Below are positions 52,795-62,035 of a stretch of 64,000 nt of DNA, piece after piece. Source of the stretch: an uncultured Spirochaetaceae bacterium. GTDB taxonomy: Bacteria; Spirochaetota; Spirochaetia; Sphaerochaetales; Sphaerochaetaceae. The translations under genes and the position numbers were made by a program. The stretch is taken from contig CALXKJ010000003.1 of NCBI GenBank assembly GCA_944388955.1, positions 1 through 64,000 on the forward strand, read 5' to 3'. Position 1 is the first letter of the stretch; every line of letters begins with the position of its first letter. A model generated the notes under the pieces. It was not told where the DNA came from. It saw only the letters and a list, made by a program, of their open reading frames with translations, and made no database searches.

Positions 52795-54848
52795 TGGAAA
52801 GGATTCGAAGAATCACTGAAGTCCCCAGAATAGGGAAAGCAGCCAGTGCCGACTTTGCAGAGCTTGGCGTGGTAACTCTTGAGGACATGATACGCTTCCG
52901 TCCACGTGCATATGATGACAGGAGGGAAGAGCGTACGCTGCTGATGGCCAGTGTAGAAGATCCAACTATCTCATGCCGTATCACGATTCTCGCCCATTCA
53001 GAGTTTCCGACAAAGAAAGGGCTTACACTGAAAGTCCTCGCAATTGATGACGATGGCACGAAGCTTGAGATTCTTTGCTTCAACCGCGGCTATCTGAAAT
53101 CACAGCTGACACTTGGCACTTCCTGGTACATATATGGCAAAGTCCAGCGCATCAAAGGACGTTTCCAGACATCATCATTCGAGATAAAACGCACGAAAGA
53201 GGAAGCTGGAATCGGAAAAATCCTTCCAGTTTATCCTCTCACTGGCTCATTGAATGAGCGTCTTATGAGAAGTGCAAGCTACTATGCCCTGATGGCGCTC
53301 TCCCCTATTCCTGATGAACTTCCTGACGCTCTTTATCATAAATACGGAATGCCTCATCACGAAAGAGCATACAGGATGATACATTTCCCTGATAGCCTTG
53401 AGAACGCTAAGAAAGCGCTTAGAACGCTCGCTTTCACTGAGCTTTTCATGCTTGAGATCGGCATACTCAGAGAATCGAGAAAGCAGAAAACTGCGAAAAG
53501 AAGCATCATAACCCCGCTTGAGAAAAAACTGATTGCATCCTTGCCTTTCTCTCTTACTGATGACCAGATGAGATGCGCAGAGGAGATACGGGAGGACATG
53601 GATTCCGGAAATGCGATGAACAGGCTTCTTCAGGGTGATGTAGGATCTGGAAAGACGCTTGTTGCATGGATTACCGCCCTTCATGCTATAGCTGGGGGCG
53701 GGCAAGTTGCATTCATGGCCCCGACAGAGCTTCTCGCAAGACAGCATGCTGATGGTGCCGCGGCTCTTCTTTCTCCACTTGGAATAAGAATCGCATTCAT
53801 CGCCGGAAGCGTAAAAGGCGAAAGCAGGCGGCTTCTCCTGAAGTCACTGAAGGAAGGCACAACAGATCTTGTAATAGGCACGCACGCGCTCTTTTCCGAG
53901 GATGTTGAATTCAGAAGGCTCAGTTATGTCATCATAGATGAGCAGCATAGATTCGGCGTACAGCAGAGGGAAGCTTTAATGCATAAAGGAAAGAAGGCAT
54001 CCATTCTCTCAATGTCAGCCACCCCGATACCACGCTCACTCGCGCTTACGCTATACGCGTCATACAGCGTATCAACGCTCCACACGATGCCATCAGGCCG
54101 CAAACCCATAACAACCTATCTTGTACGTGATGACAGACGTGATGAGATGTATAAGGCGGTAGGCGTTGAATTCTCTCGTGGTCATCAGGCATATTTCGTA
54201 TACCCTCGCATCGATGATGATGGAGAGAGCGAGCTTAGAGATGTCACAACAATGTATGAAGTGCTCAGGAAAGAATATCCTGGCGTCAGCTCTGGTCTCA
54301 TACATTCAAAGCTTCCAGATGATGAGAAAATGAGGATTCTCCATGGTTTCCAGAATAAGGAGATATCCTATCTTGTGGCAACATCAGTCGTTGAAGTCGG
54401 AATAGATATCCCGGATGCGACATGTATGGTAATCGAGCACGCAGAGCGCTTCGGGCTGGCAGCTCTTCATCAGCTGAGGGGACGGGTGGGAAGAAGCTCT
54501 CTCCCCTCTTACTGCTTCCTTGTCTATGGCAAGAACCTCACGGAGGAAGCGAAAGCGAGGCTTCGAGTGATGAAAGAGACAACAGATGGCTTCAGGATTG
54601 CAGAAAAGGATCTGGAGATCAGGGGCCCCGGGGATATAACAGGAGACAGACAATCCGGATTTTTACGTTTGAAATTCGCATCGCTTACAAGCGATCTCGA
54701 TATCGTGGAGAAAGCACGATATGAAGCTGAGAAAGTAGTTGAAGAAGATAGAGGATTACTGAAAGCAGAGAATGCTGTGATTCGCCGGAACCTGTATAAA
54801 TACATACAGTCTGGCACAGAGCTTGAACAGGGTGCAATACCGCGCTAA
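52794..54848 (+). CDS. recG: ATP-dependent DNA helicase RecG
   Basis: 684 residues. N-terminal wedge/OB domain (LKVLAIDDDGTKLEILCFNR), helicase motif I LLQGDVGSGKTLVAW, motif II IIDEQHRFGVQQR (DEQH), motif III SMSATPIPRSLAL, and motif VI LHQLRGRVGRSS. Remodels stalled replication forks. Starts at the stop of yggT (TGATGG), so it is translationally coupled. Confidence 0.95.
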   Translation: MERIRRITEVPRIGKAASADFAELGVVTLEDMIRFRPRAYDDRREERTLLMASVEDPTISCRITILAHSEFPTKKGLTLKVLAIDDDGTKLEILCFNRGYLKSQLTLGTSWYIYGKVQRIKGRFQTSSFEIKRTKEEAGIGKILPVYPLTGSLNERLMRSASYYALMALSPIPDELPDALYHKYGMPHHERAYRMIHFPDSLENAKKALRTLAFTELFMLEIGILRESRKQKTAKRSIITPLEKKLIASLPFSLTDDQMRCAEEIREDMDSGNAMNRLLQGDVGSGKTLVAWITALHAIAGGGQVAFMAPTELLARQHADGAAALLSPLGIRIAFIAGSVKGESRRLLLKSLKEGTTDLVIGTHALFSEDVEFRRLSYVIIDEQHRFGVQQREALMHKGKKASILSMSATPIPRSLALTLYASYSVSTLHTMPSGRKPITTYLVRDDRRDEMYKAVGVEFSRGHQAYFVYPRIDDDGESELRDVTTMYEVLRKEYPGVSSGLIHSKLPDDEKMRILHGFQNKEISYLVATSVVEVGIDIPDATCMVIEHAERFGLAALHQLRGRVGRSSLPSYCFLVYGKNLTEEAKARLRVMKETTDGFRIAEKDLEIRGPGDITGDRQSGFLRLKFASLTSDLDIVEKARYEAEKVVEEDRGLLKAENAVIRRNLYKYIQSGTELEQGAIPR

Positions 54849-54870
54849 AACAATCATCATGGAGGAAGAT

Positions 54871-55443
54871 ATGTTCACAAGGGATGAAGCTCTTGAGCTT
54901 TTCAGGAAGTACAATAAATCAGAGAGCCTTTACCATCACGCGCTATCTGTCGAGGCGGTGATGATGGAAGCTGCGGAAAGAAATGGAGAAGATGCATCTT
55001 ACTGGGGTCTTGTCGGCATGCTGCATGATATCGACTGGGAGATGTATCCGGAAGAGCATTGCAGGAAAGCTCCGGAACTTCTGAAGGAGATAGGAGCCGA
55101 TGATGCATTCATTCACGCTGTCGTGAGCCATGGATATGGACTGGTTACTGATGTAAAGCCAGAACTATACATGGAGAAAATGCTTTATACAGTCGATGAG
55201 CTGACAGGCCTTATAACCGCAACCGCGCTGATGAGACCGGAAAAGATGAAAGGCATATCAGTGAAGTCAATAAAGAAAAAATGGAAGGATAAGTCCTTCG
55301 CCGCTGGCGTGAACAGGGATGTAATACAGCAGGGCGCTGAAATGCTTGGAAAAGACACAGCAGAAATCATACAGCTCGCGATAGACGGAATGACGAAAGT
55401 CGCTCCAGAGCTCGGTCTCTGGCCCGTTGAAGAAAACACCTGA
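54871..55443 (+). CDS. HD-domain hydrolase (HDIG type)
   Basis: 190 residues from the ATG at 54871, preceded by GGAGG; a longer frame starting at 54823 inside recG is rejected. Metal-binding HD motif: LYHHALSVEAVMMEA, GMLHDIDWEMYPEE and VSHGYG. Family members are often phosphohydrolases acting on nucleotides; substrate unknown. Lies between recG and rsmD. Confidence 0.8.
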   Translation: MFTRDEALELFRKYNKSESLYHHALSVEAVMMEAAERNGEDASYWGLVGMLHDIDWEMYPEEHCRKAPELLKEIGADDAFIHAVVSHGYGLVTDVKPELYMEKMLYTVDELTGLITATALMRPEKMKGISVKSIKKKWKDKSFAAGVNRDVIQQGAEMLGKDTAEIIQLAIDGMTKVAPELGLWPVEENT

Positions 55444-55462
55444 TTATCTGTAATCTCATAGC

Positions 55463-56017
55463 ATGCGTATAACTGGTGGAAAATATGTAAGACGCATCAT
55501 TGCCTGCCCTCCCGGAGAGATTCGTCCAGCAATGGACAGGATGCGTGAATCGCTCTTCGCGATCCTTGGAGATCTCTCGGGGTTATCATTTCTCGATCTC
55601 TTCTCAGGTTCGGGGTGTGTGGCAATCGAAGCGGCATCAAGAGGAGCAGAACCTGTTCATCTTGTCGAGATGGACAAGGGAAAGAAATCGACTATCGAGA
55701 AGAACATGTCCATCATAGATGAGTCATACAGGCTTTTCATGATGGATGTCTTCAGATTTCTCTCATCTGGGGCTTATTCATACTCCATCGTTTATGCAGA
55801 TCCACCATTCCCCATGGAGAACAAGATCTCGATACTCGAGAGTGTCGAGAAAAACAATACAGTCAAGGATGATGGCCTTTTCATCATCCATATTCCTAGC
55901 GAGGAAAGAAAGCTCTGGGAGGATAAGATAGGCTCATTCTCCCTTACAGACGAAAGGAAATATGGAAGATCCATAGTTCTTTTTTACAGGAAGGTAAAAG
56001 ATGATAAGGATAGATGA
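55463..56017 (+). CDS. rsmD: 16S rRNA (guanine966-N2)-methyltransferase
   Basis: 184 residues. MRITGGKYVRRIIACPPG and RPAMDRMRESLFAIL at the N-terminus, SAM-binding FLDLFSGSGCVAIEAASRGA, and catalytic loop YADPPFPM. Methylates G966 of 16S rRNA. TGTAAT ends eight bases before the ATG. Its end overlaps the next gene by 17 bases. Confidence 0.9.
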   Translation: MRITGGKYVRRIIACPPGEIRPAMDRMRESLFAILGDLSGLSFLDLFSGSGCVAIEAASRGAEPVHLVEMDKGKKSTIEKNMSIIDESYRLFMMDVFRFLSSGAYSYSIVYADPPFPMENKISILESVEKNNTVKDDGLFIIHIPSEERKLWEDKIGSFSLTDERKYGRSIVLFYRKVKDDKDR

Positions 56018-56804
56018 ACACGGAATCGGACACGACAATGTGGAAGTATGGAGCGCAGATACTGACAGATTCTTCAAGGCAAGAATACCATTCTTCTTCT
56101 CCACTCTGCAGGAAGTAGCGGCAACGCATTCAATGGCAGTAGGCTGTGGAATACCGCAGCTTATGGAATCAGAGCATAAGACCTGGGTTATCGTAAGAGC
56201 CCGTATCACTGTCGATAAGCTTCCAGGATGGATGGATACACTTCATATCGATACATGGCCAGAAGAGCCATTCAGGATGTTCGCTCCACGTCTTGTCGAA
56301 GCAACCGGAAAAGATGGTGAGTCCATATTCACTGCGATAAGCCACTGGGTAGTCTTCGACATGGACAAGAAGCGTCCTGTGAGACCTGCAGAGGCGCTTG
56401 AGTTCTTCACCATCCCGGATAAAAGCGAGAAATATCTCAATCCTGATATCGGAAGGCTGAGAATCGCGGATGATTTCAAAGGCTATCGTCTACCTGATTT
56501 CCGCCCGATAATGAATTACTATGATACAGACACGAATGGACATATAAACAACATCAGCTACATCAACTGGGCTTGCGATGCTTTCCCCTTCTCATTCCAC
56601 GACAGCCATAGAATAAAAGTATTCGACGCACATTGGGTAAAGCAGACATTCGATGGTGATGATGTCATAGTCGAGACATATTCAGACCAGGAGAATCCTC
56701 TTGAGGAAGATGAGCCAACCTTCTTCACACGTATTGTGAGAAAAGAAGCAGATGGCTCCCTTACATCGGTCTTCGAAGCTGAAACTGAGTGGACCAGACG
56801 CTGA
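56001..56804 (+). CDS. Acyl-ACP thioesterase (FatA/FatB type)
   Basis: 267 residues with two hot-dog halves of PF01643. ARIPFFFSTLQEVAATHSM begins the first half; MNYYDTDTNGHINNISYINW (catalytic Asn/His region) marks the second. Releases fatty acids from acyl carrier protein in the cytoplasm. Overlaps rsmD by 17 bases and so is probably co-translated. An upstream AAGGT serves as ribosome-binding site. Confidence 0.88.
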   Translation: MIRIDEHGIGHDNVEVWSADTDRFFKARIPFFFSTLQEVAATHSMAVGCGIPQLMESEHKTWVIVRARITVDKLPGWMDTLHIDTWPEEPFRMFAPRLVEATGKDGESIFTAISHWVVFDMDKKRPVRPAEALEFFTIPDKSEKYLNPDIGRLRIADDFKGYRLPDFRPIMNYYDTDTNGHINNISYINWACDAFPFSFHDSHRIKVFDAHWVKQTFDGDDVIVETYSDQENPLEEDEPTFFTRIVRKEADGSLTSVFEAETEWTRR

Positions 56805-57045
56805 ATTAGATGGCAAAGGACAGGGAAAGATACTTCATAAATTCTTCCCCTAAACAAAGCACGGCTCGATGTGTCATGAAGCAGCATGCAATAGCCACGG
56901 GAGCATCACGACAGGAACAAGAAAAAGACATACTTAACGTTAGGCATGTATATTTCTGACTAAGCACAAGCAGGGGGGTCTTAAACGGGAAGAAGAACCA
57001 TCCTCAGCATCATGCAATGTGGGAATCTGCTTGCCGGAAAGAATT

Positions 57046-58245
57046 TCAATAATCACTGCTGAGGAGGAAATCCGCCATGTGGACTATCCTGACTCCATTG
57101 ATATTCCCTGCAGCCATCTCATCCAGTGTCACCACGTATTTGGGATAGTGATCCCTGATCTCAAGAAGATTGGCTAACTCCCTGTCTGATTCCTCTGGCA
57201 TGTTACGGCATACCTGGATATATATACGTTCATCCCTTCTTGAAGCAACGAAATCGATTTCCTTGGTTTCATTCTTGCCGATATATACTTCATAGCCCCT
57301 TCTCCTAAGCTCGAAATACACGATATTTTCCAGCATAGCCGCAATAGACTTTGGGTTGAAACCCATTATGCAGTATTTCAAGGAAGGATCCGCAAGATAG
57401 AACTTCTCCTGTGTCTTCAGCACAGACTTTCCCTGAAGATCATATCGCTGACAGCGATAAATCACGAAAGCCTTTTCAAGCCACTCAATATAGTTGTAAA
57501 CGGCTTCCACAGAGAGGGGCCTTCCCTCATTCTTAAGGAACTTCACGATTGCATTTGCAGAAAAGGTCTTACCGACATTCTCGACAATGAACCTCACAAC
57601 CCTGTTGAAGAGGTCATAGTTCATGACGCTGTGCCGTTTCGTGATGTCATTGATTATAACAGAGTTATAGATGCCTTCAGCAATCTGATAGCTGGAATGC
57701 TCGTCGAAGTTTCCAATGGCGATAATCGGAAAACCTCCAAAGCGGAGATACTCATTCAGCATCTCTCTGATAGTTCGTGATGCTTTCTTCTTGAAATCAA
57801 TATACTCTGCAAAAGAGAGCGTGTAGACAGGAATGGAGACATAACGACCTGAAAGATATGTTGAGATCTCGCTGGGCATCAATCTGGAGTTCGAACCTGT
57901 GATATAGATGTCGGTATCAGCATCATCGAGAAGGCTGTTGACGGCTTTCTCCCAGCCGTCTATTTCCTGGACTTCATCAAGAAGGAGATAGTAACGTCCA
58001 CCATCAGTCATCTGGGCTTTGATGTTCTGATACATATCCTTGTCAGTCATGCCATCATCTAGCTCCTCGGAAGTGTAGCACATAGAGATGATATGATTCT
58101 CCGGTATTCCGCTCTGAATAAGATCGGCCTTGAGCATCTCAAGGATTGTGGATTTTCCACATCTTCGGATTCCTGCAAGTATCTTCACAAGTGGCACATC
58201 TCGATAACTTCTGAGGGCTTTGAGGTATTGAGGACGTTCTATCAT
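57046..58245 (-). CDS. AAA_14/DUF4143 ATPase
   Basis: 399 residues from the ATG at 58245 (AGGAGGAATAACGCC upstream). Walker A ILAGIRRCGKSTIL, Walker B RYYLLLDEVQEIDGWEK, sensor region YITGSNSRLMPSEISTYLSG, and the DUF4143 C-terminus (SLKYCIMGFNPKSI, ENIVYFELRRRGYEVYIG, TKEIDFVASRRDERIYIQVC) with a nuclease-like EIDF-x(n)-Q-V pattern. Widespread in gut bacteria with unknown role. A decayed relative lies 2.5 kb away. Confidence 0.85.
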   Translation of the reverse strand: MIERPQYLKALRSYRDVPLVKILAGIRRCGKSTILEMLKADLIQSGIPENHIISMCYTSEELDDGMTDKDMYQNIKAQMTDGGRYYLLLDEVQEIDGWEKAVNSLLDDADTDIYITGSNSRLMPSEISTYLSGRYVSIPVYTLSFAEYIDFKKKASRTIREMLNEYLRFGGFPIIAIGNFDEHSSYQIAEGIYNSVIINDITKRHSVMNYDLFNRVVRFIVENVGKTFSANAIVKFLKNEGRPLSVEAVYNYIEWLEKAFVIYRCQRYDLQGKSVLKTQEKFYLADPSLKYCIMGFNPKSIAAMLENIVYFELRRRGYEVYIGKNETKEIDFVASRRDERIYIQVCRNMPEESDRELANLLEIRDHYPKYVVTLDEMAAGNINGVRIVHMADFLLSSDY

Positions 58246-58721
58246 GGCGTTATTCCTCCTACTTTTAGTTAAAACAAAAAACTCCAACATTTCAATAGTT
58301 TTTACTGATAATCCGAAAAAAGTTATGAATTTTCAAAAGACTTTTCGATTGATAAGTAAAAACAATTAAGTGCTTTGTCACAAAAAGATGAGCCGACGTC
58401 TTCATGCGTAGCGAGAGAAGAGAAGCAGATGCTCTTACATAAGGCTTCAAAGCAGAAACGAATGAATCAGGAGATAGCATAAGTACTCTCAGGCAGGATT
58501 TATTTGGCACTTTGCAATTATTCTATACGTGCCAGATAGAATATCAGAGAAAGAAAAGAAATATGAATCAATCCCATTGTACAATCAATGTGTGCTGCAG
58601 ATTGAATAATTACAGAAATTCCATTAGCTAACAAATGGCCAGCAAATGAAATAAACCATACCCATATGGGGTTGTACCTGATTATCTATTTGAAGCTACC
58701 TCTTCTATTGTCAAACTTTCT
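58246..58721 (-). other. Gap with a possible hydrophobic small protein or remnant (58518-58685)
   Basis: On the minus strand an open frame of 55 codons right after the lipoprotein reads YNPIWVWFISFAGHLLANG, then ISVIIQSAAHIDCTMGLIHI and a second hydrophobic stretch ending YLARIE. It has two membrane-like segments, but no ATG opens it. It could be a decayed gene or use a rare start. The rest of the gap shows nothing recognisable. Confidence 0.35.
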
Positions 58722-59288
58722 CTAAAATGAATCAGGACCTGCAATAACAGGATTCAAACACAATCCGGGAGTACCTTCAGCAGTATCAATCCTTTGTATC
58801 AATTCAAGCTCCAAGCTAAATCGAGCAGCTTTACCCATAATAGCTATCTCAAGGATTCCATGATTGAAATCAAAGCCACCGCCTCCCTCCATGAGTCTTA
58901 TAACGGCATAGTACTTTTTACCAGATTTCAAGATATCGGCAAGGACATCTTTTCCCATCAATTTTGCATCGATTTCGTATGATTCATTCACCTCTTTGTT
59001 TTGAATCTCCAATGGCAGGAAATACCCTTTTACATCATCTTGGTCTGCAAACCCATCGATACCATATTCAACATGATTGGCAACACAGTTACCATCTATT
59101 ACCACATTATCATCAATAACAATGTCCGTATTGTTGAATATAATTCCATAGCGATTGCCTATCTTGAATTGGACATCCGCAGTTGCTCCAACCACATCCA
59201 ATGGCCGCTCAGACAGACCATCATTAACACATGATGTGAAAGTAAACAAATTCACTACGCAAGTAAGAACAATCAATATCTTTTTCAA
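58722..59288 (-). CDS. Putative lipoprotein of unknown function, TTG start
   Basis: 188 residues beginning at a TTG (59288) that has AAAGGAGGT six bases upstream; no ATG fits that site. The signal KKILIVLTCVVNLFTFTSC carries a lipobox, with the cysteine at residue 20. The mature part is beta-rich (VDVQFKIGNRYG-like, YYAVIRLMEGGGGFDFNHG) and ends CLNPVIAGPDSF. No family was recognised. It follows a small HTH gene by 23 bases on the same strand. Confidence 0.65.
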   Translation of the reverse strand: MKKILIVLTCVVNLFTFTSCVNDGLSERPLDVVGATADVQFKIGNRYGIIFNNTDIVIDDNVVIDGNCVANHVEYGIDGFADQDDVKGYFLPLEIQNKEVNESYEIDAKLMGKDVLADILKSGKKYYAVIRLMEGGGGFDFNHGILEIAIMGKAARFSLELELIQRIDTAEGTPGLCLNPVIAGPDSF

Positions 59289-59311
59289 AATATACCTCCT
59301 TTCCCATTGAT

Positions 59312-59527
59312 TCATTTGGGTTGCCCCCTTCTCGGTCCCCTATTTGCCCAGCTGATATCACCAGATCTGAATCTTCTGCCATACTCCCTGACTGTGCTTT
59401 GATTCACCCCTGTTAATGTCGCTGCCTTTTTATATCCATACCCTTTCATGAATGCTTCAAGGCACTGTTTCCTGACTTCAGATGGAATACGAGGACGCTT
59501 TGAAGTCTCATTAATCACCTCTTTCAT
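59312..59527 (-). CDS. Small helix-turn-helix protein, transposase-orfA-like
   Basis: 71 residues from the ATG at 59527 (AGGTGAG upstream). EVRKQCLEAFMKGYGYKKAATLTGVNQSTVREYGRRF is a helix-turn-helix of the kind at the start of IS3/IS630-type transposases (given here as described, residues about 17-53; key residues are the A-x-x-x-G turn and the S-T-V recognition helix). No catalytic transposase part follows. Either a remnant of an insertion sequence or a small regulator of the lipoprotein gene behind it. Confidence 0.55.
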   Translation of the reverse strand: MKEVINETSKRPRIPSEVRKQCLEAFMKGYGYKKAATLTGVNQSTVREYGRRFRSGDISWANRGPRRGQPK

Positions 59528-59608
59528 GACACTCACCTATTTGACATAGTCATTAAAGCAAAGGGGAAATTTCTTAAATCCAACTTTAAAATCCCCGATT
59601 AAAAGAAA

Positions 59609-59628
59609 GGGGAGCAGTCATACTCCCC
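59609..59628 (-). terminator. Terminator of the small lipoprotein gene
   Basis: GGGGAG-TATGACTG-CTCCCC on the minus strand, then TTTCTTTTAA, 28 bases after the stop at 59657. Confidence 0.7.
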
Positions 59629-59656
59629 TAGACATCACTTGAGAATTAAAACCAAC

Positions 59657-60103
59657 TCAGTTTGCAAGTGGAGTCTTTTCTTCCTCGTCGTCATCTCCGA
59701 CAAAGCCACTAATGATGGTATCACCCTTAATGTCATTTGCAGCAACAGGATATGTGTTCTCTCCAATTGTTACATCAATGGTTTTTCCAAGATCTTCAGA
59801 CTTGATTATGAATGAGATGGAATCTGCACCTTCTTTTGTAGCATTAACTTCTACTGTCCAGTCAGAAACTACAGCAGAAGAAACCGTTGCAGTATACTTA
59901 TATGATACCTCATATCCTTCCACTGATACATCTCCTTCTGTAGGAGAAATAAGAGTATCAGTAACATCTGATATGACAGCCTTAAATATGGCAGTCAGCG
60001 TATCCATCGGAACATCCGGAGTTTCATCATTCGGATTGTCATCACATGCAGTGAATGCAAACAGCATCATAAGCGCAAGAAGCAATACAGAAATCTTTTT
60101 CAT
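59657..60103 (-). CDS. Small putative lipoprotein of unknown function
   Basis: 148 residues. Lipoprotein signal MKKISVLLLALMMLFAFTAC, cysteine 20, then an acidic, threonine-rich linker (DDNPNDETPDVPMD) and a beta-sandwich-like body. The C-terminus is very acidic (GDDDEEEKTP). No family recognised. TTAGGAGGAAGAA precedes the ATG, and TTGACA near 60162 may be its -35 box. It has its own terminator. Confidence 0.7.
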   Translation of the reverse strand: MKKISVLLLALMMLFAFTACDDNPNDETPDVPMDTLTAIFKAVISDVTDTLISPTEGDVSVEGYEVSYKYTATVSSAVVSDWTVEVNATKEGADSISFIIKSEDLGKTIDVTIGENTYPVAANDIKGDTIISGFVGDDDEEEKTPLAN

Positions 60104-60541
60104 TTCTTCCTCCTAACATTTGATACCTCTAGGCTACCCACCCCCGGTAGATTTCTGTCAAGCTTTTTCTTGTTAAGTTCAAGTGGTGGATTTTTCCATA
60201 TATAAGTGATTTCTCCCACAATATGCGAAGGAAAATGTTTATTGCTGAATTCATCAGATTGGAAAGGGAGAAAATTCTTAACTTTAAAATCCACCATATG
60301 ACTACCATCGCAATCTTCGACGGCTGTACATTTATATCATTACAATGATTCTTCACAGCACTGATGAGAAATGAGACTACTCTGATATATGGAAGGGCAT
60401 ACCTGGCTGCTCCTTTATCCTTACCTCTCTCGAGGCCGTTTCATATGCCAGAAAAGCTTTCTTCTCATATGCATTTTCTAAAGATTTCGCCTACTGACTC
60501 CACCTTATAAAAAGATAGAGACTGTGCGAACAAATTAGTGT
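60104..60541. other. AT-rich intergenic stretch
   Basis: Only short frames without start signals or recognisable similarity are present, apart from the likely promoter of the lipoprotein gene at its left end. Confidence 0.4.
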
Positions 60542-60972
60542 TCAAACAAAAGATTCACCGACAGCAAGCCATGCATATGAGGAGATAATCCTTATCGAAA
60601 ATCCTACTTCATAACTATCCTTTCCTCATAATCAGTTATAAGCAGAAGATTGTGGCATCCGGTTTTCTCAGCAGCCCTCTTATATCACGTTTAAGCGTCT
60701 TTTCCTTGGAAATATCGTATGAGACCTGCACAGTCGATACCACGTTACACCTTCGTCAGACAAGAAAATCACACTCAAAGTTTCTTTCTTCAAGATATGC
60801 AATATAAACTTCTTCTGGACGATACCGGTGAAAAAGTTCTATCAGCACAATCGTCTCAAGTCTCTATCCAATGTCCTTGCCTGCAAAAGCATCTCTTCTC
60901 ATATTCACAAGAGAAACATCCACCGTATAAGCTTTGTTTCCGTGTATCCGTATCTGACTCTTATAGGAAACC
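60542..60972 (-). pseudogene. Decayed C-terminus of an AAA_14/DUF4143 ATPase
   Basis: Pieces of the DUF4143 domain appear in order on the minus strand but in different frames: NKAYTVDVSLVNMRRDAF, GKDIG-stop-RLETIVLIELF, RYRPEEVYIAYLEERNFECD, then after a frameshift QVSYDISKEKTLKRDIRGLL, then LLLITDYEERIV, then IRIISSYAWLAVGES. One in-frame stop (TAG) and at least three frameshifts break it. The ATP-binding half is absent. The intact relative lies at 57.0-58.2 kb. The plus-strand open frame over this stretch is a by-product. Confidence 0.8.
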
Positions 60973-60981
60973 GAAGAATCC

Positions 60982-61030
60982 GATTGCCCTAAATTACAAG
61001 TTCTTACTACATTTGATTGCTCTAATTTAC
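60982..61030. repeat. Two direct repeats, 33-base period
   Basis: GATTGCCCTAAATTAC (60982-60997) and GATTGCTCTAATTTAC (61015-61030) differ at two of 16 places. They lie between the decayed ATPase and the end of the winged-helix gene, and the second copy covers its stop. Could be deletion or insertion scars. Confidence 0.45.
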
Positions 61031-61989
61031 ATATTTTTGCTATCTATAAGTACACAATTTTTCAGCATCTCATCCAATGCTTTTTCTATACGAGGATCGT
61101 CGGTATGCTCCAAGAGCAGGTATATCGTAAGAGGATCAACAGTTGTACCTTGATTGAATGGGATGCAATAGCCAAGCTCATGAATCACACATCCCGGAAT
61201 CTCGCCTAAAGGAACCTGCGGCTCCAGATTTATTCCTTTTGCTTTGATATCGGTTTTAGCAATTGCATAAGTTGGATATGAATCATCTTTCAGCATGGAC
61301 ATCTCTGCTAAACCGGAGATACCGCTTCTCATAGATATATCCGAGCGATCCCTTTGTAAATAATACGCTTTAATCAATGGATTTCGTAAGAAATGCTTGA
61401 TAACCTCCCATATTTTCTTCCTTTCCCCTATCTTTGAATACACACGTGATCTTCCTTTCTTTGCCAATACTGGAATCCCCAAGCTCTCCAACTCATCAAA
61501 AACCCTTGTCATGGACATTTTCGTCACATTCAACAGTTTTGCAGCCACAGTCGCTGTCAACGAATCCCAATCTCCATAAAGTGCAAGTAAAAGGAATTTC
61601 TGCGTAAGGAATGATATCCTTGAACATGGCTGGATAGCACGTGCCTCATTCTGCTTCAGAAGCAGGCCAAAGAATGGTATATAAATCTGATGATTCTCCC
61701 AGATAAAAGGAATCCCCTCTTCCAGTAGTTTCTCTCTGGTATAATAATCCAGCTTGATAAGATACAAAACACACAGCATTCCCGTTGCGCGCTCTATCAT
61801 CTTCTGGTGACTTCTAAGCAGAGCAGGCCTCATATGGCATTCTGGCATAGCAACAATGCAATGCTGCCCTAAGACTTCCATCAAATAGTATTCATAGCCG
61901 TGCCTCAGCATCAACGGGAAATTCTCAGTATTATCATTTGGAGAAAGTACTATTTCACAATGCAGAGCCTTTTCGATGAAATCTTTCAT
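61027..61989 (-). CDS. Winged-helix transcriptional regulator of unknown type (MarR/AbiEi-like)
   Basis: 320 residues. The middle (about 155-200) is a winged helix: LTATVAAKLLNVTKMSMTR, then VFDELESLGIPVLAKKGRSR. The N-terminal 130 residues are mixed alpha/beta without recognised motif; the C-terminal part (CVIHELGYCIPFNQGTTVDP, LEHTDDPRIEKALDEM) resembles type IV abortive-infection antitoxins (AbiEi), but no AbiEii nucleotidyltransferase is next to it. A palindrome sits between its -35 (TTGATT) and -10 (TACAAC), so autorepression is likely. The ATG lies seven bases after the -10, again with no ribosome-binding site. Confidence 0.6.
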   Translation of the reverse strand: MKDFIEKALHCEIVLSPNDNTENFPLMLRHGYEYYLMEVLGQHCIVAMPECHMRPALLRSHQKMIERATGMLCVLYLIKLDYYTREKLLEEGIPFIWENHQIYIPFFGLLLKQNEARAIQPCSRISFLTQKFLLLALYGDWDSLTATVAAKLLNVTKMSMTRVFDELESLGIPVLAKKGRSRVYSKIGERKKIWEVIKHFLRNPLIKAYYLQRDRSDISMRSGISGLAEMSMLKDDSYPTYAIAKTDIKAKGINLEPQVPLGEIPGCVIHELGYCIPFNQGTTVDPLTIYLLLEHTDDPRIEKALDEMLKNCVLIDSKNM

Positions 61990-61996
61990 AATTTAA

Positions 61997-62025
61997 GTTG
62001 TAACTTATTTTAAGTTACAAATCAA
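61997..62025 (-). promoter_or_regulatory. Promoter and palindromic operator of the winged-helix gene
   Basis: -35 TTGATT (62025-62020), 17-base spacer, -10 TACAAC (62002-61997). The perfect palindrome TTGTAACTTA-TTT-TAAGTTACAA (61998-62020) fills the spacer. Single half-sites TTAAGTTG and TAAGTTAC lie at 61993 and 62107. Confidence 0.6.
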
Positions 62026-62035
62026 ATATTATTTA

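Noticed and set aside
56805-57045. Gene or RNA between the thioesterase and the AAA_14 ATPase
   Set aside because: No convincing frame, hairpin or promoter was found in these 241 bases.
58292-58510. Minus-strand frame of 72 codons after the lipoprotein
   Set aside because: No ribosome-binding site and no recognisable family; composition is unlike neighbouring genes.
60982-61030. CRISPR array
   Set aside because: Only two imperfect 16-base repeats and one 17-base spacer, and no cas genes nearby.
60719-61153. Plus-strand frame of 144 codons
   Set aside because: It lies opposite the decayed ATPase and the end of the winged-helix gene; low-complexity tail and no start signal.
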